From: Spirochaetota bacterium
Lineage (GTDB): Bacteria; Spirochaetota; Spirochaetia; Treponematales; Treponemataceae
Direction: 5' to 3'
DNA length: 64,000 nt
NCBI GenBank assembly: GCA_023398165.1
Contig: JAEWSQ010000011.1
Span: 1-64,000, forward strand
Made by a program: the position numbers and the translations under genes
Notes under the pieces: model-generated
What the model was told of the DNA's origin: nothing
What the model saw: only the letters and a program-made list of their open reading frames with translations
Database searches by the model: none
In this document: piece by piece, positions 16,204 to 24,337 of the stretch
Layout: every line of letters starts with the position of its first letter
How positions within the stretch are numbered: position 1 is the stretch's first letter

Positions 16204-16237
16204 CATCCTGGGAAGCAGTTTCCGGGATGACTTTATT
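16204..16237 (+). terminator. Possible terminator after the SGNH-like lipoprotein
   Basis: CATCCTGGGAA (16204-16214) pairs with TTTCCGGGATG (16219-16229) over a 4-base loop, with G-U wobbles, followed by ACTTTATT. The short T-run makes it a weak rho-independent terminator. It lies in the 142-nt gap between the lipoprotein and the next membrane protein gene. Confidence 0.35.
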
Positions 16238-16254
16238 CCAATGAGAGGTGTTCT

Positions 16255-17208
16255 ATGAATTCTGCATTAGTAATTTCCATCGTATGTACAGCGTTTGTGT
16301 ATGTTTTAAGCTCTTTTATGTCCGGAGGCATGTTGGACTTTCTGGATCCGTCAGTGTTTATAACACTGCTTGTCATCTCCCTGCCGGCCCTTGCATATTC
16401 AAGATCCGTAAAAGATTTTTTTACGAGTCTTTTTTCATCAAAAAAAAAGAGATTCACATTTTCTTATATTCAGCTTCAAAACTCTTATGAAGCTATTAAG
16501 CTGGTCATGAATATGATAATCACCGCCGGAGTCTTTCTTGCTCTTATAAGCGGTGCTGCCCTCATGTATAATTGGGAGAACAAACAATTTACGGGACCAA
16601 ATGCCAGTTCCCTGCTGTCTTCGCTGTATTATGTTTCTCTGTTTTGTATCGTTCTTCTGCCGGTAAGACTGCAATATAAATATGCCCTTCTTTCATTCAT
16701 GGATGAAGAAAAAGATTCAAATGGGACAGTTTCATCGAAAAGCGGAAGCATACTTACAATAGCAGCAGTTATCGGCATCAGTATTATTTTTCTTGCTATG
16801 CTGTTTTTGTATTCATCTATTTTCTTGAAAAATAATAAAGATATTCCGTTTCCGTTTAATATTCCTTCAATTATTCTTCTAAGTATATCTGCAATAGGTC
16901 TAGCTGTTTCATCGGGAACTTTTTCTTCCTCCGGTTTCGGTAAATCCGGAAATACATCTTCGTATTCTCTACTATGTAAAAAGAGAGCGTTCGTATCTTC
17001 CATGATTTCCTGCATCGTATTTTCAAGTTTTTTTATCAGCCTGAGAGGTTTTCTTTCTATACTTTGTAATCTGGAAGACCGCTCTTCTCTCGTTATAAAT
17101 TCGTATGTATCTTTTATACCGGTGTTTTATGCACTTGTTATAACTGCGGTTTTATTTCCTGTGAAAACTATACTTTCAAAAAAAATCAACAGCATGAATC
17201 AGGAATAA
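16255..17208 (+). CDS. Membrane protein with MotA/TolQ-like N-terminal motif
   Basis: A 317-residue protein with about eight hydrophobic segments. Near the N-terminus SGGMLDFLDPSVFITLLVIS resembles the GG-x-x-x-x-F-x-D-x-PS-x-x-I signature at the start of MotA stator proteins, and YEAIKLVMNMIITAGVFLAL adds to the likeness, but the canonical MotA cytoplasmic domain is absent. GAGG precedes the ATG. The stop is 3 nt before a membrane-bound LuxR regulator gene, suggesting a sensor/channel plus regulator pair. The function is not known; the MotA resemblance is inference. Confidence 0.5.
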   Translation: MNSALVISIVCTAFVYVLSSFMSGGMLDFLDPSVFITLLVISLPALAYSRSVKDFFTSLFSSKKKRFTFSYIQLQNSYEAIKLVMNMIITAGVFLALISGAALMYNWENKQFTGPNASSLLSSLYYVSLFCIVLLPVRLQYKYALLSFMDEEKDSNGTVSSKSGSILTIAAVIGISIIFLAMLFLYSSIFLKNNKDIPFPFNIPSIILLSISAIGLAVSSGTFSSSGFGKSGNTSSYSLLCKKRAFVSSMISCIVFSSFFISLRGFLSILCNLEDRSSLVINSYVSFIPVFYALVITAVLFPVKTILSKKINSMNQE

Positions 17209-17211
17209 CAT

Positions 17212-17835
17212 ATGAAAAAACTGGTACTTAAAGCAGCATCATTTGTATTTTTATTAGTTCTCATCATTCTGCTTTCAGGAATCTCATTGAAAAAGATAGT
17301 TATACTCGAAGAGTTTTTGCTTGTTGTCTGCGGTGCAGTGCTCTTTACCCTCAGCTTTCTCGTACAGTTTTTGAAAAAGGGTAAATACAATGCGTTTGCC
17401 GGTGTTGTTTCCCAGTTTGCACAAAATGCTCTCATATCAGGTGTTTTTATAAGTCTTATATTTATTCTCACTGATATTAACTCTGCTGTTCTTTTGAGCG
17501 GTGAGGGCGGGGCGGTACTGTCAAAAGTAATGCTTGAGAATACGAGACCCTTTCTTTACGGCGCTGTTATCTGGATCGTTTTGTATACCAGGAATAATAA
17601 AAATACCGATGATGCAGAATCCGCAGAGACGGTAAATACTCCTAAATTATCACGAAGAGAAATGGAAGTAGCCCGGCTTGTTTCAAGGGGGCTGACGAAT
17701 TTACAGATTGCAGACACTCTGTATATTTCAGAAGCTACCGTTAAAAGGCATCTTGCGACAATATTCCAAAAAAACGGTATTTCATCAAGGCGTGAGCTGC
17801 AAAATGGAAGGGAAGAAGATAATAAATTAAACTGA
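17212..17835 (+). CDS. Membrane-anchored LuxR-type transcriptional regulator
   Basis: A 207-residue protein. Residues 1-125 contain about four transmembrane helices (FVFLLVLIILLSGI, FLLVVCGAVLFTLSFLVQFL, ALISGVFISLIFILTDI and PFLYGAVIWIVLY). After a short acidic linker, residues 142-200 form a LuxR/GerE DNA-binding domain: LSRREMEVARLVSRGLTNLQ, IADTLYISEATVKRHLATIF. It should bind DNA while anchored in the inner membrane, a one-component arrangement. It is translated with the upstream membrane protein (3-nt gap, AGGAA), which may supply the signal. Target genes are unknown; the downstream glycosidase is a candidate only by position. Confidence 0.75.
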   Translation: MKKLVLKAASFVFLLVLIILLSGISLKKIVILEEFLLVVCGAVLFTLSFLVQFLKKGKYNAFAGVVSQFAQNALISGVFISLIFILTDINSAVLLSGEGGAVLSKVMLENTRPFLYGAVIWIVLYTRNNKNTDDAESAETVNTPKLSRREMEVARLVSRGLTNLQIADTLYISEATVKRHLATIFQKNGISSRRELQNGREEDNKLN

Positions 17836-17967
17836 AGCATTTACATCTGATATTCAGGCTACTATATCAATAAAATTTGAAATAATAGGTTTTTTTTCCT
17901 ATATCCATACAAACAAAGAAACGTTACTATTATAGTAGATAACCCTCATGTAAGAAAGGCGGGTAAA

Positions 17968-19020
17968 GTGAGAAATAAAATAAACAGATGCATAATCTGT
18001 ATAGTAGGAGCGTTCATTTTGTTGCAGTCATGTGAAAAAACTGGTGTTATACCGGCACCTTTTATCAAAGGCATTTATACGGCAGATCCTTCTGCCCACG
18101 TATTTAACGGTAAAATTTATATTTATCCCTCTCACGACAAGGGGCAGGATGCAGTTTCCAATGACACGGGAGATCAGTACGACATGGAAGATTATCATAT
18201 ATTTTCCTGCGATGATGTATATTCACCCGTAATTGATCATGGTATTGCACTTCATGTAAAAGATGTGCCCTGGGCTTCAAAGCAGATGTGGGCGCCCGAT
18301 GCTGCGTACAAAAACGGAAAATACTATTTTTATTTTCCTGCAAAGGATAAAAATGAGATTTTTAGAATCGGTGTTGCTGTGTCTGACAAACCTGAGGGAC
18401 CCTTTACTCCTGAAAAAGAGCCGATTAAGGGCAGTTTCAGTATAGATCCGGCAGTCTTTACCGATAAAGACGGGTCTTCCTATATGTACTTCGGCGGTCT
18501 TTGGGGCGGTCAGCTTGAAAGATGGCAGACAGGCTCATATGTTCCCGATGCACAGGGTCCGGCTTTCAATGAAAATGCCCTGGGGCCCCGTGTGGCAAAA
18601 ATGAAAGATTCTATGACCGAATTTGACGGCGAAGTTAAAGAGATAGTCATTCTCGATGAAACGGGAAAACCTCTCAAAGCCCATAACACAACTAAGCGTT
18701 TCTTTGAGGGCGTCTGGATGCACCGTTACAAGGATACCTATTATCTTTCATATTCCACAGGCGACACACATTTCCTCGTCTATGCAACGGCTAGTAATCC
18801 TTATGGTCCCTTTACCTATCGTGGAAAAATACTAGAACCGGTTAAAGGATGGACTACTCATCATTCAATCGTTGAATTCAAGGGAAACTGGTTTTTGTTC
18901 CATCATGATGCAGCTCTCTCCGGTGCTGATAATAAACGTTCTGTTCAGGTTAAAGAACTCGCGTATAATAAAGACGGTACAATTCAGACAATAAAACCCT
19001 ACCAGACAGCCTCCAAGTAA
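17968..19020 (+). CDS. Glycoside hydrolase family 43 lipoprotein
   Basis: A 350-residue five-bladed beta-propeller enzyme of the beta-xylosidase/alpha-arabinofuranosidase type. The N-terminus RCIICIVGAFILLQSC ends in a lipobox-like Cys, so it is probably membrane-anchored. Catalytic candidates are Asp in GIYTADPSAHVFNGKIY (general base), Asp in FSIDPAVFTDKDG (pKa modulator) and Glu in FFEGVWMHRYKDTYYL (general acid). KQMWAPDAAYKNGKYYFYFP is typical. GTG at 17968 follows AAGGCGGG. It probably releases pentoses from hemicellulose fragments. A strong terminator follows, so it is the end of its transcript. Confidence 0.85.
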   Translation: MRNKINRCIICIVGAFILLQSCEKTGVIPAPFIKGIYTADPSAHVFNGKIYIYPSHDKGQDAVSNDTGDQYDMEDYHIFSCDDVYSPVIDHGIALHVKDVPWASKQMWAPDAAYKNGKYYFYFPAKDKNEIFRIGVAVSDKPEGPFTPEKEPIKGSFSIDPAVFTDKDGSSYMYFGGLWGGQLERWQTGSYVPDAQGPAFNENALGPRVAKMKDSMTEFDGEVKEIVILDETGKPLKAHNTTKRFFEGVWMHRYKDTYYLSYSTGDTHFLVYATASNPYGPFTYRGKILEPVKGWTTHHSIVEFKGNWFLFHHDAALSGADNKRSVQVKELAYNKDGTIQTIKPYQTASK

Positions 19021-19038
19021 GGTTCTGTATTACTGTAT

Positions 19039-19112
19039 AAAGACCGCACATATATCGGTATTGAAGAAGGTATTACTTCCAGCCGGTGCCTGTATGTGCG
19101 GTCTTTATTTTT
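19039..19112 (+). terminator. Rho-independent terminator after GH43
   Basis: AAAGACCGCACATA (19039-19052) and TATGTGCGGTCTTT (19093-19106) form a perfect 14-bp stem around a 40-nt loop, followed by TTATTTTTT. The stem is A-rich at its base on the other strand, so it could also act in reverse. Confidence 0.8.
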
Positions 19113-19193
19113 TAAAAGAATAACATCGAGTACTTGAAACAAGATGCTTCTTTTTTTTGTAAATTCCAGTTATACTCTATCCAAGGAGCTGGT

Positions 19194-19676
19194 ATGATAC
19201 GTGCGGTAAGAATTTCAGATGCAGAAGACATTTCGGGTATATATAATTATTATATTGAAAACACCGTGATTACTTTTGAAGAAAAAAGAGTAAGTGTGGA
19301 TGAAATGGTACGAAGGATAAAGGAGTACACCGCATCCTATCCCTGGCTTGTTTTTGAAGAGGACGGCAGGATTTTAGGTTATTGTTATGCATCCCAGTGG
19401 AAGACAAGATCTGCTTACCGTTTTTCAGCAGAGACTACGGTGTATGTACAGGAACAACAGCAAAGTAAAGGGATTGGAACCGCATTATATATGCATCTTC
19501 TTTCTGAAGTTAAAAAATACGGTATTCATACCCTGGTTGCAGGAATTACACTTCCGAATGAAAAAAGCCAAAAACTTCATGAAAAAATCGGTTTCTTAAA
19601 AGTCGCTCATTTTAGCGAAATCGGAAAGAAATTCGATACCTGGCTTGATGTCGGCTACTGGCAGCTTCATATGTAA
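19194..19676 (+). CDS. GNAT acetyltransferase, phosphinothricin/methionine-sulfoximine type
   Basis: A 160-residue protein of the Pat/YncA group of N-acetyltransferases. IRAVRISDAEDISGIYNYYI, RFSAETTVYVQEQQQSKGIG (Q-x-x-S-K-G-I-G acetyl-CoA loop) and LVAGITLPNEKSQKLHEKIG plus WLDVGYWQLHM are diagnostic. Such enzymes acetylate the alpha-amino group of phosphinothricin, methionine sulfoximine or related amino acids. ATG at 19194 is chosen for AAGGAG 6 nt upstream; an upstream in-frame TTG at 19134 would add 20 unrelated residues. The next gene begins 14 nt after its stop. Confidence 0.85.
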   Translation: MIRAVRISDAEDISGIYNYYIENTVITFEEKRVSVDEMVRRIKEYTASYPWLVFEEDGRILGYCYASQWKTRSAYRFSAETTVYVQEQQQSKGIGTALYMHLLSEVKKYGIHTLVAGITLPNEKSQKLHEKIGFLKVAHFSEIGKKFDTWLDVGYWQLHM

Positions 19677-19690
19677 GTAAAGGAGTCATT

Positions 19691-20212
19691 GTGCTTGTAA
19701 AAGCGCTTGAAGAATTCATACAGGGTAGTAGTGTTTATAGACACAATGACTATACACTGTATGCTGCGAATACCATTAGTTGTAAGCGCAGTTTAAAAAT
19801 ATTTACCAAATCGTATACGAAAATCGTGCTTGATTTAAAAGATACCACCGTTCCCTTGAAATCAATTCTGCAGACATTGAATGAACACTACAGTACGGAT
19901 CCGTACAGGAAGTATAAGAAAATCCGGTGTATTTGGTATGTTTGTTCAACTCACGGGGGAATATATTTATATGAGACCCTGGATGTTAAAGAGGCAAAAA
20001 AATCGGGCAAGATGAAAAATTCATTTATAATCATGAATACTGATAACGGTACGGTCTCATTCGGACCCGGCCATACGTATAATAAAGAATTCTCAGAGCG
20101 TTTGGGTAAAATTTTACGTTCCAGCCGTTTCTTCACCCGTGAAAAATGGCTCGAGCAGCTATATGATATATTCACGTTAAGTGAAGTTATACGGGAAAAA
20201 AGGAGTATTTAG
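19691..20212 (+). CDS. Protein of unknown function
   Basis: A 173-residue soluble, basic protein starting at GTG with AAAGGAG in front. It is an alternating alpha/beta sequence (LKIFTKSYTKIVLDLKDTTV, YKKIRCIWYVCSTHGGIYLY and KNSFIIMNTDNGTVSFGPGH) without signal or membrane segments. I do not recognise the family. It lies between the acetyltransferase and ridA with very short spacings, so it should belong to the same transcript. Confidence 0.6.
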   Translation: MLVKALEEFIQGSSVYRHNDYTLYAANTISCKRSLKIFTKSYTKIVLDLKDTTVPLKSILQTLNEHYSTDPYRKYKKIRCIWYVCSTHGGIYLYETLDVKEAKKSGKMKNSFIIMNTDNGTVSFGPGHTYNKEFSERLGKILRSSRFFTREKWLEQLYDIFTLSEVIREKRSI

Positions 20213-20213
20213 T

Positions 20214-20591
20214 ATGAAAAGAAAGGCATTTACTGCCAAAGGCGCAGTCGCAGTTGGTCCGTATTCTCATGCAGTTGAAATGGATGGTCTTGTGTACTTA
20301 TCGGGACAAACGCCTCTCGACAGTGCGGGAGGAACAGTTGTTACAGGCGGTATAAAGGAACAGACAAAACAGTGTTTTAAAAATCTGAAAGCGGTTCTCG
20401 AGGCCTGCGGACTTACTTCTGATGATGTTATTAAAACTACGGTATTTCTTACTGATATGGCTGATTTTAAGGATATGAATGAAATCTATGCGCAGGAGTT
20501 TTCCCAGCCGTATCCTGCACGCTCTACCATAGGAGTTAAGCAGCTGCCTTTAAATGCCTTGATCGAAATAGAAATGATTGCAAAAAGATAA
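20214..20591 (+). CDS. ridA: RidA-family reactive imine/enamine deaminase
   Basis: A 125-residue trimeric YjgF/YER057c/UK114 protein that hydrolyses 2-aminoacrylate and similar intermediates from amino-acid breakdown. GAVAVGPYSHAVEMDGLVYL, SGQTPLD, ACGLTSDDVIKTTVFLTDMA and QPYPARSTIGVKQLPLNALI-EIE contain the active-site Arg (PARST) and terminal Glu. ATG at 20214 has AAAGGAG 8 nt upstream; an upstream in-frame TTG adds residues not in the family. It starts 1 nt after the preceding stop. Confidence 0.9.
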   Translation: MKRKAFTAKGAVAVGPYSHAVEMDGLVYLSGQTPLDSAGGTVVTGGIKEQTKQCFKNLKAVLEACGLTSDDVIKTTVFLTDMADFKDMNEIYAQEFSQPYPARSTIGVKQLPLNALIEIEMIAKR

Positions 20592-20593
20592 CC

Positions 20594-22120
20594 ATGAAAG
20601 ACTATTCCCGGGTAAAAACAATATTCCTCAGTAATAGAAAGTATTCATTAGTTTTTTTTTTACTGATGCTACTCCTATGTGCTGCCAGCATTGGTGTTGC
20701 CGTATGGGTTGTTGACCAGAGTGAAAAAATCCATGCTGATCTTGTGCGGACCCAGATATATGAGCTTAAAAAAAATTTTCTTAAAGATACCGTGGAGAAC
20801 ATGATAGTGCATATTGAGGCGGTAAGGAAACATACCGCACTCGATGAGTATAACCGCGGTGAATTTGCCGCAGCACAAGCTGTAGCTGCTATAGCTTCAG
20901 ATACTTTTACTTCATCTATCCGTTTCCCCCCGCTGGCAATTGATGAAAAAGCTTGTATGCGGATAGTCAACACATACTCAAATAAGATCCTTTTTTCACA
21001 AAATGAAATACCTTCAAGTGACGTTTCGTTTATCATATCAAAATCAATAAACGAATACACAATTACCTATTCATATCCGCAAAGCATTATTGATGCTAAA
21101 ACAAAGCAGATAATTCATGACGAAATTCATGCTCAAAAATTTGCGAATAACAGCTATATGTGGGTTAATGAAGTCATTAATTGGGATGGCGGCGACGGGT
21201 ATGCAGTCCGCAGAGTTCATCCGAATTTAAAAGACACTGAGGGTCTTTTGTTATCGACAGAAACTAAAGATATAGCAGGAAATATGCCGTATCTTGAAGA
21301 GCTTAACGGAATTAAGGAAAACGGATCACTTTTTTCACGGTATTACTTTAAACGGCTCGAAAGCAATGAAATTGCAGAAAAACTCACGTATGCTTCGCTG
21401 TATAAAGATTTTAACTGGATTATTGCCATGGGAATCCATGTGGACGATTTGGAATACTATGTTGAAAAAGTGGAAAAAACAGGCGAACAGCTTAATGCAA
21501 AAGTTTTTATTATTGCATCGGTATTCCTTGTTTTCTTTTTTACAGCCTTCTTTGTTCTTTTTGTGATTACCGGATTTAAATACTTGAAGCAAACAAAGGC
21601 TGAAATTCGCAGCGAGGCGAATAGAGATCCCTTAACCGGTGCATTAAACAGACGTATAGGCAACGAGGTTCTTCGGCAGAATTTTATACGGTTTAAACAG
21701 GGAACAAAATTTCCATTGATCCTTTCTCTGGATATTGATGATTTTAAGGTGATTAATGATACTTACGGTCATGATGCCGGCGATACTGTTTTACAAAAGC
21801 TTGTATCGGTGATTAAAAATACTATGAGAGAAAGCGATTTTGCATTCAGGTGGGGAGGAGAGGAGTTTCTAATACTTTACGATGCTGAAGTGAATAAGGC
21901 TTCATTTTTAGCAGAACGTTTGAATACTTCTATTAAGAATATGATCGTTGAATATTGGCAGAAAGATAACATCAATACTATTTCAGTAACAGTATCTATC
22001 GGCATATCATGGTTTAGTGGAACAGACAGTAATTACCAGGCTGCATTAAAACGTGCTGATACAGCACTGTACGAGGCCAAAAAAAACGGGAAAAATACAT
22101 ACTGTATTAAAGAAACATAA
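20594..22120 (+). CDS. Cache-domain diguanylate cyclase (GGDEF)
   Basis: A 508-residue inner-membrane sensor enzyme making c-di-GMP. TM1 (about residues 17-38) is followed by a periplasmic Cache-type sensor of about 250 residues (MWVNEVINWDGGDGYAVRRV, NMPYLEELNGIKENGSLFSR and DFNWIIAMGIHVDDLEYYVE), TM2 (about 303-327) and a GGDEF domain (345-505). The active site is GGEEF in FRWGGEEFLILY, with NDTYGHDAGD in the substrate loop. RESD five residues before GGEEF is an RxxD inhibitory site, so product feedback is expected. It begins 2 nt after ridA without a clear Shine-Dalgarno and is probably coupled. The Cache ligand is unknown. Confidence 0.9.
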   Translation: MKDYSRVKTIFLSNRKYSLVFFLLMLLLCAASIGVAVWVVDQSEKIHADLVRTQIYELKKNFLKDTVENMIVHIEAVRKHTALDEYNRGEFAAAQAVAAIASDTFTSSIRFPPLAIDEKACMRIVNTYSNKILFSQNEIPSSDVSFIISKSINEYTITYSYPQSIIDAKTKQIIHDEIHAQKFANNSYMWVNEVINWDGGDGYAVRRVHPNLKDTEGLLLSTETKDIAGNMPYLEELNGIKENGSLFSRYYFKRLESNEIAEKLTYASLYKDFNWIIAMGIHVDDLEYYVEKVEKTGEQLNAKVFIIASVFLVFFFTAFFVLFVITGFKYLKQTKAEIRSEANRDPLTGALNRRIGNEVLRQNFIRFKQGTKFPLILSLDIDDFKVINDTYGHDAGDTVLQKLVSVIKNTMRESDFAFRWGGEEFLILYDAEVNKASFLAERLNTSIKNMIVEYWQKDNINTISVTVSIGISWFSGTDSNYQAALKRADTALYEAKKNGKNTYCIKET

Positions 22121-22191
22121 AAAAAGACAGCAAGGTATCATTTTTTATCAATATAGGTGTTACTATTTAGAATGTGTAAAAGGAGTTTTTT

Positions 22192-22725
22192 ATGGATGAT
22201 AAAAAAACACAGGAGTATGACAGGGGAAATACAATCTTCTTCGGTATTCTACTTGTTGTTCTTGGAGTAGTACTGCTGCTTAATGCATTATTTGACTGGA
22301 ATTTCTTAAGGATGGATAATCTTTGGCCGCTTTTTTTATTAGTTCCGGGTTTGACTTTTGAGTATGCTTTTTTTAATAACAGAAAGAATCCGGGGCTGCT
22401 TGTCCCCGGCGGTATTTTAACTGTATTGGGTTTGTTGTTCTTTTTTGAAGTTATTACAAGATGGCATTTTTCAGAATATACATGGCCTGTATATATTTTC
22501 TCTGTGGCAATCGGATTGTATCAGCTGTACTGGTTTTCAGGAAAACCGAGAGGCTTATTAGTGCCTGTTTTTATACTTGCTTTAATCGGCGGTGTGTCTC
22601 AAGTACTTCTCTTACTGGATCTTTCATTCGAGATACTCAACAGCTCAATCATTGTTCCCTGTATCTGTATAGGTTTGGGTTTATTTTTTATCTTTGTTAG
22701 AAACGCAAAACCGCCTAAAAAGTAG
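22192..22725 (+). CDS. DUF5668/LiaF-like membrane protein
   Basis: A 177-residue protein with about seven closely packed hydrophobic segments: TIFFGILLVVLGVVLLLNAL, LWPLFLLVPGLTFEYAFF, GGILTVLGLLFFFEVIT and so on. The repeated G-x-x-L-V-x-x-G-x-L/x-L-L pattern and LWPL-LL-PG match the LiaF transmembrane / DUF5668 group. Members are linked to envelope-stress sensing in other bacteria, but no role can be assigned here. The ATG has AAAGGAG 6 nt upstream. It lies convergent to the alkyltransferase-like gene. Confidence 0.6.
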   Translation: MDDKKTQEYDRGNTIFFGILLVVLGVVLLLNALFDWNFLRMDNLWPLFLLVPGLTFEYAFFNNRKNPGLLVPGGILTVLGLLFFFEVITRWHFSEYTWPVYIFSVAIGLYQLYWFSGKPRGLLVPVFILALIGGVSQVLLLLDLSFEILNSSIIVPCICIGLGLFFIFVRNAKPPKK

Positions 22726-22742
22726 GGTTCCATACCTCGATA

Positions 22743-23084
22743 TCAAGTATAAAAGCCGTAAATTTCAAAGTCAATTTCGCCTTTGTCATTTACGGCTATT
22801 CCTTCCTCTTGAAGATACATGCGCTGCTGAATGAATCCCTCTCCTGACAGTTTTATCTGTGCTTTACCTGACTTTCCCAAACCTACGACCCGGTGCCATG
22901 GAAGCTTCCCTGCTTCCCATCTTGTGTGAAGGATGCGTGACACCTGTCTGGCGCCTCCTGGATACCCTGCCGCAAGAGCAACACGCCCGTATGTCGATAC
23001 CCTACCAAACGGTATTGAACGTATTGCGTTTTCTATAGCTATTGTTGCAGCACTGAGCTCTTTGATTCTTTTTTCAATTTCCAT
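22743..23084 (-). CDS. Alkyltransferase-like protein (MGMT fold, PWHR)
   Basis: A 113-residue protein with the DNA-binding domain of O6-alkylguanine-DNA alkyltransferase: AIRSIPFGRVSTYGRVALAA, YPGGARQVSRIL and GKLPWHRVVGLGKSGKAQI. The usual PCHR active-site Cys is Trp, the mark of ATL proteins, which bind O6-alkylguanine without repairing it and direct it to nucleotide excision repair. The uvrA gene of that pathway is also in this window. The ATG overlaps the stop of the upstream S1-domain gene by one base (TAATG), so translation is coupled. Confidence 0.85.
   Translation of the reverse strand: MEIEKRIKELSAATIAIENAIRSIPFGRVSTYGRVALAAGYPGGARQVSRILHTRWEAGKLPWHRVVGLGKSGKAQIKLSGEGFIQQRMYLQEEGIAVNDKGEIDFEIYGFYT
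22754..22797. terminator. Hairpin in the 3' end of the ATL gene
   Basis: AGCCGTAAAT (22754-22763) and ATTTACGGCT (22788-22797) form a 10-bp stem, extended inside by CAAAG (22766-22770) and CTTTG (22781-22785). It lies within the last codons of the minus-strand ATL gene and just after the plus-strand DUF5668 gene, so it may terminate the latter. No T-run follows, so the call is tentative. Confidence 0.35.
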
Positions 23085-24235
23085 TATTTTTTCTTTAATA
23101 ATGCGGCAAAAGGGTTATACGTGTCATTAACTTCTTCGTGCTTTAAAAACTCTTGTGCATTTTCTTCTTCTTCTTTTGATGGTACCTGTTTTAGAGATAT
23201 TCTCTTATTTCCAATATCAATATCCTTTATAAGAACCGTAACGGTGTCTCCATTTTTAAATACTCTTTGGGTATTGTTGTACCGGTCATCGCCGCGGATT
23301 TCGGAATTATGCAACAATCCGTCAATACCGTTTTCGAGAGATATAAACACACCGAAATTTGTTATACGTACTACTTTACCTGTATGCTTTGAGTCTATAG
23401 TATATTTCGAAGCCTGGTCCCATGGATCGCTTTCAAGAGATTTCATGCTTACACTCATTTTCCCCAGTTTCCAATCGGTTGAAAGAATTACAACATCAAT
23501 AATTTGTCCAACCTGAAGTACATCCTCTACTGAGCTTACACGTTCTCTTGATATTTCTGAAATGGGAAGTAATGCCTGGAATCCTTGAATATCAACAAAG
23601 GCGCCGAAACTCTGCAGTGAAATAACTTTTCCGTTTACCTTCATGCCGGCTTCGAGAGTATTCTTAAGAGATTCGATGTGTTCTTCTCTCTCTTTATCAA
23701 GAATTGCACGGTGTGAAACCGTAATAGATTTTCCGCCTTCCTTGTATTCGATAATTGAAAAAATAAGGTGCTTTCCAACGGGACTCTGATTTTCATCTTT
23801 CTTAAGACCTATTTGCGAGAAAGGACAGAAAGCTCTCTTCGTGCCCACTATGACCTCGTATCCGCCTTTTATTTCTTTTTCCACAACACCTTCAACAGGA
23901 ATTTTGTTTTTATATGCATTTTCTATCATTTCATCGTTTGCAGACTGACCGCTGATGCGCCTTGTAAATCTCATCTCGCCGCGCTGATTTGACAGAAAAA
24001 ACACTGTAATTTCATCACCGACAGAAACATTTACAGATCCGTCATCATTGGTAACTTCGGCTTTATCCAGTATTCCTTCACTTTTACCGCTGAGCTGAAG
24101 AAATACACAGTCATTGCCGATAGCTATTATAGTTGTTTTTACACTCTGACCGGGAACGAGTTTTTCCATTTTTGCAAGACTTTTTTCAAACAATTCTTCA
24201 AACGAATTTTCTTTTTTTATTGATATAGAATCCAT
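23084..24235 (-). CDS. S1-domain RNA-binding protein
   Basis: A 383-residue cytoplasmic protein with four S1 OB-fold repeats: about residues 28-85 (GQSVKTTIIAIGNDCVFLQL), 105-180 (KIPVEGVVEKEIKGGYEVIV), 190-270 (GMKVNGKVISLQSFGAFVDI) and 280-355 (GKVVRITNFGVFISLENGID). The third and fourth are closest to ribosomal protein S1. It may assist translation or RNA turnover; it is shorter than the main S1 protein and is not called rpsA. The ATG at 24235 is chosen for AGAGGA just upstream; two earlier in-frame starts lie 5-7 codons before. The ATL gene follows with a 1-nt overlap. Confidence 0.8.
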   Translation of the reverse strand: MDSISIKKENSFEELFEKSLAKMEKLVPGQSVKTTIIAIGNDCVFLQLSGKSEGILDKAEVTNDDGSVNVSVGDEITVFFLSNQRGEMRFTRRISGQSANDEMIENAYKNKIPVEGVVEKEIKGGYEVIVGTKRAFCPFSQIGLKKDENQSPVGKHLIFSIIEYKEGGKSITVSHRAILDKEREEHIESLKNTLEAGMKVNGKVISLQSFGAFVDIQGFQALLPISEISRERVSSVEDVLQVGQIIDVVILSTDWKLGKMSVSMKSLESDPWDQASKYTIDSKHTGKVVRITNFGVFISLENGIDGLLHNSEIRGDDRYNNTQRVFKNGDTVTVLIKDIDIGNKRISLKQVPSKEEEENAQEFLKHEEVNDTYNPFAALLKKK

Positions 24236-24337
24236 ATATCCTCTTTTCATTAACATAGAGATAGTTCATACTATTAGTAAGTACCTGTACAGCCTACGGA
24301 AATAAGACGGTAAAGTCAAGCAAAAATATTCATCCTC

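Noticed and set aside
16629..17015. Minus-strand 128-codon open frame in the MotA-like gene
   Set aside because: It lies wholly inside a well-supported plus-strand membrane gene and its translation has no recognisable features or ribosome site.
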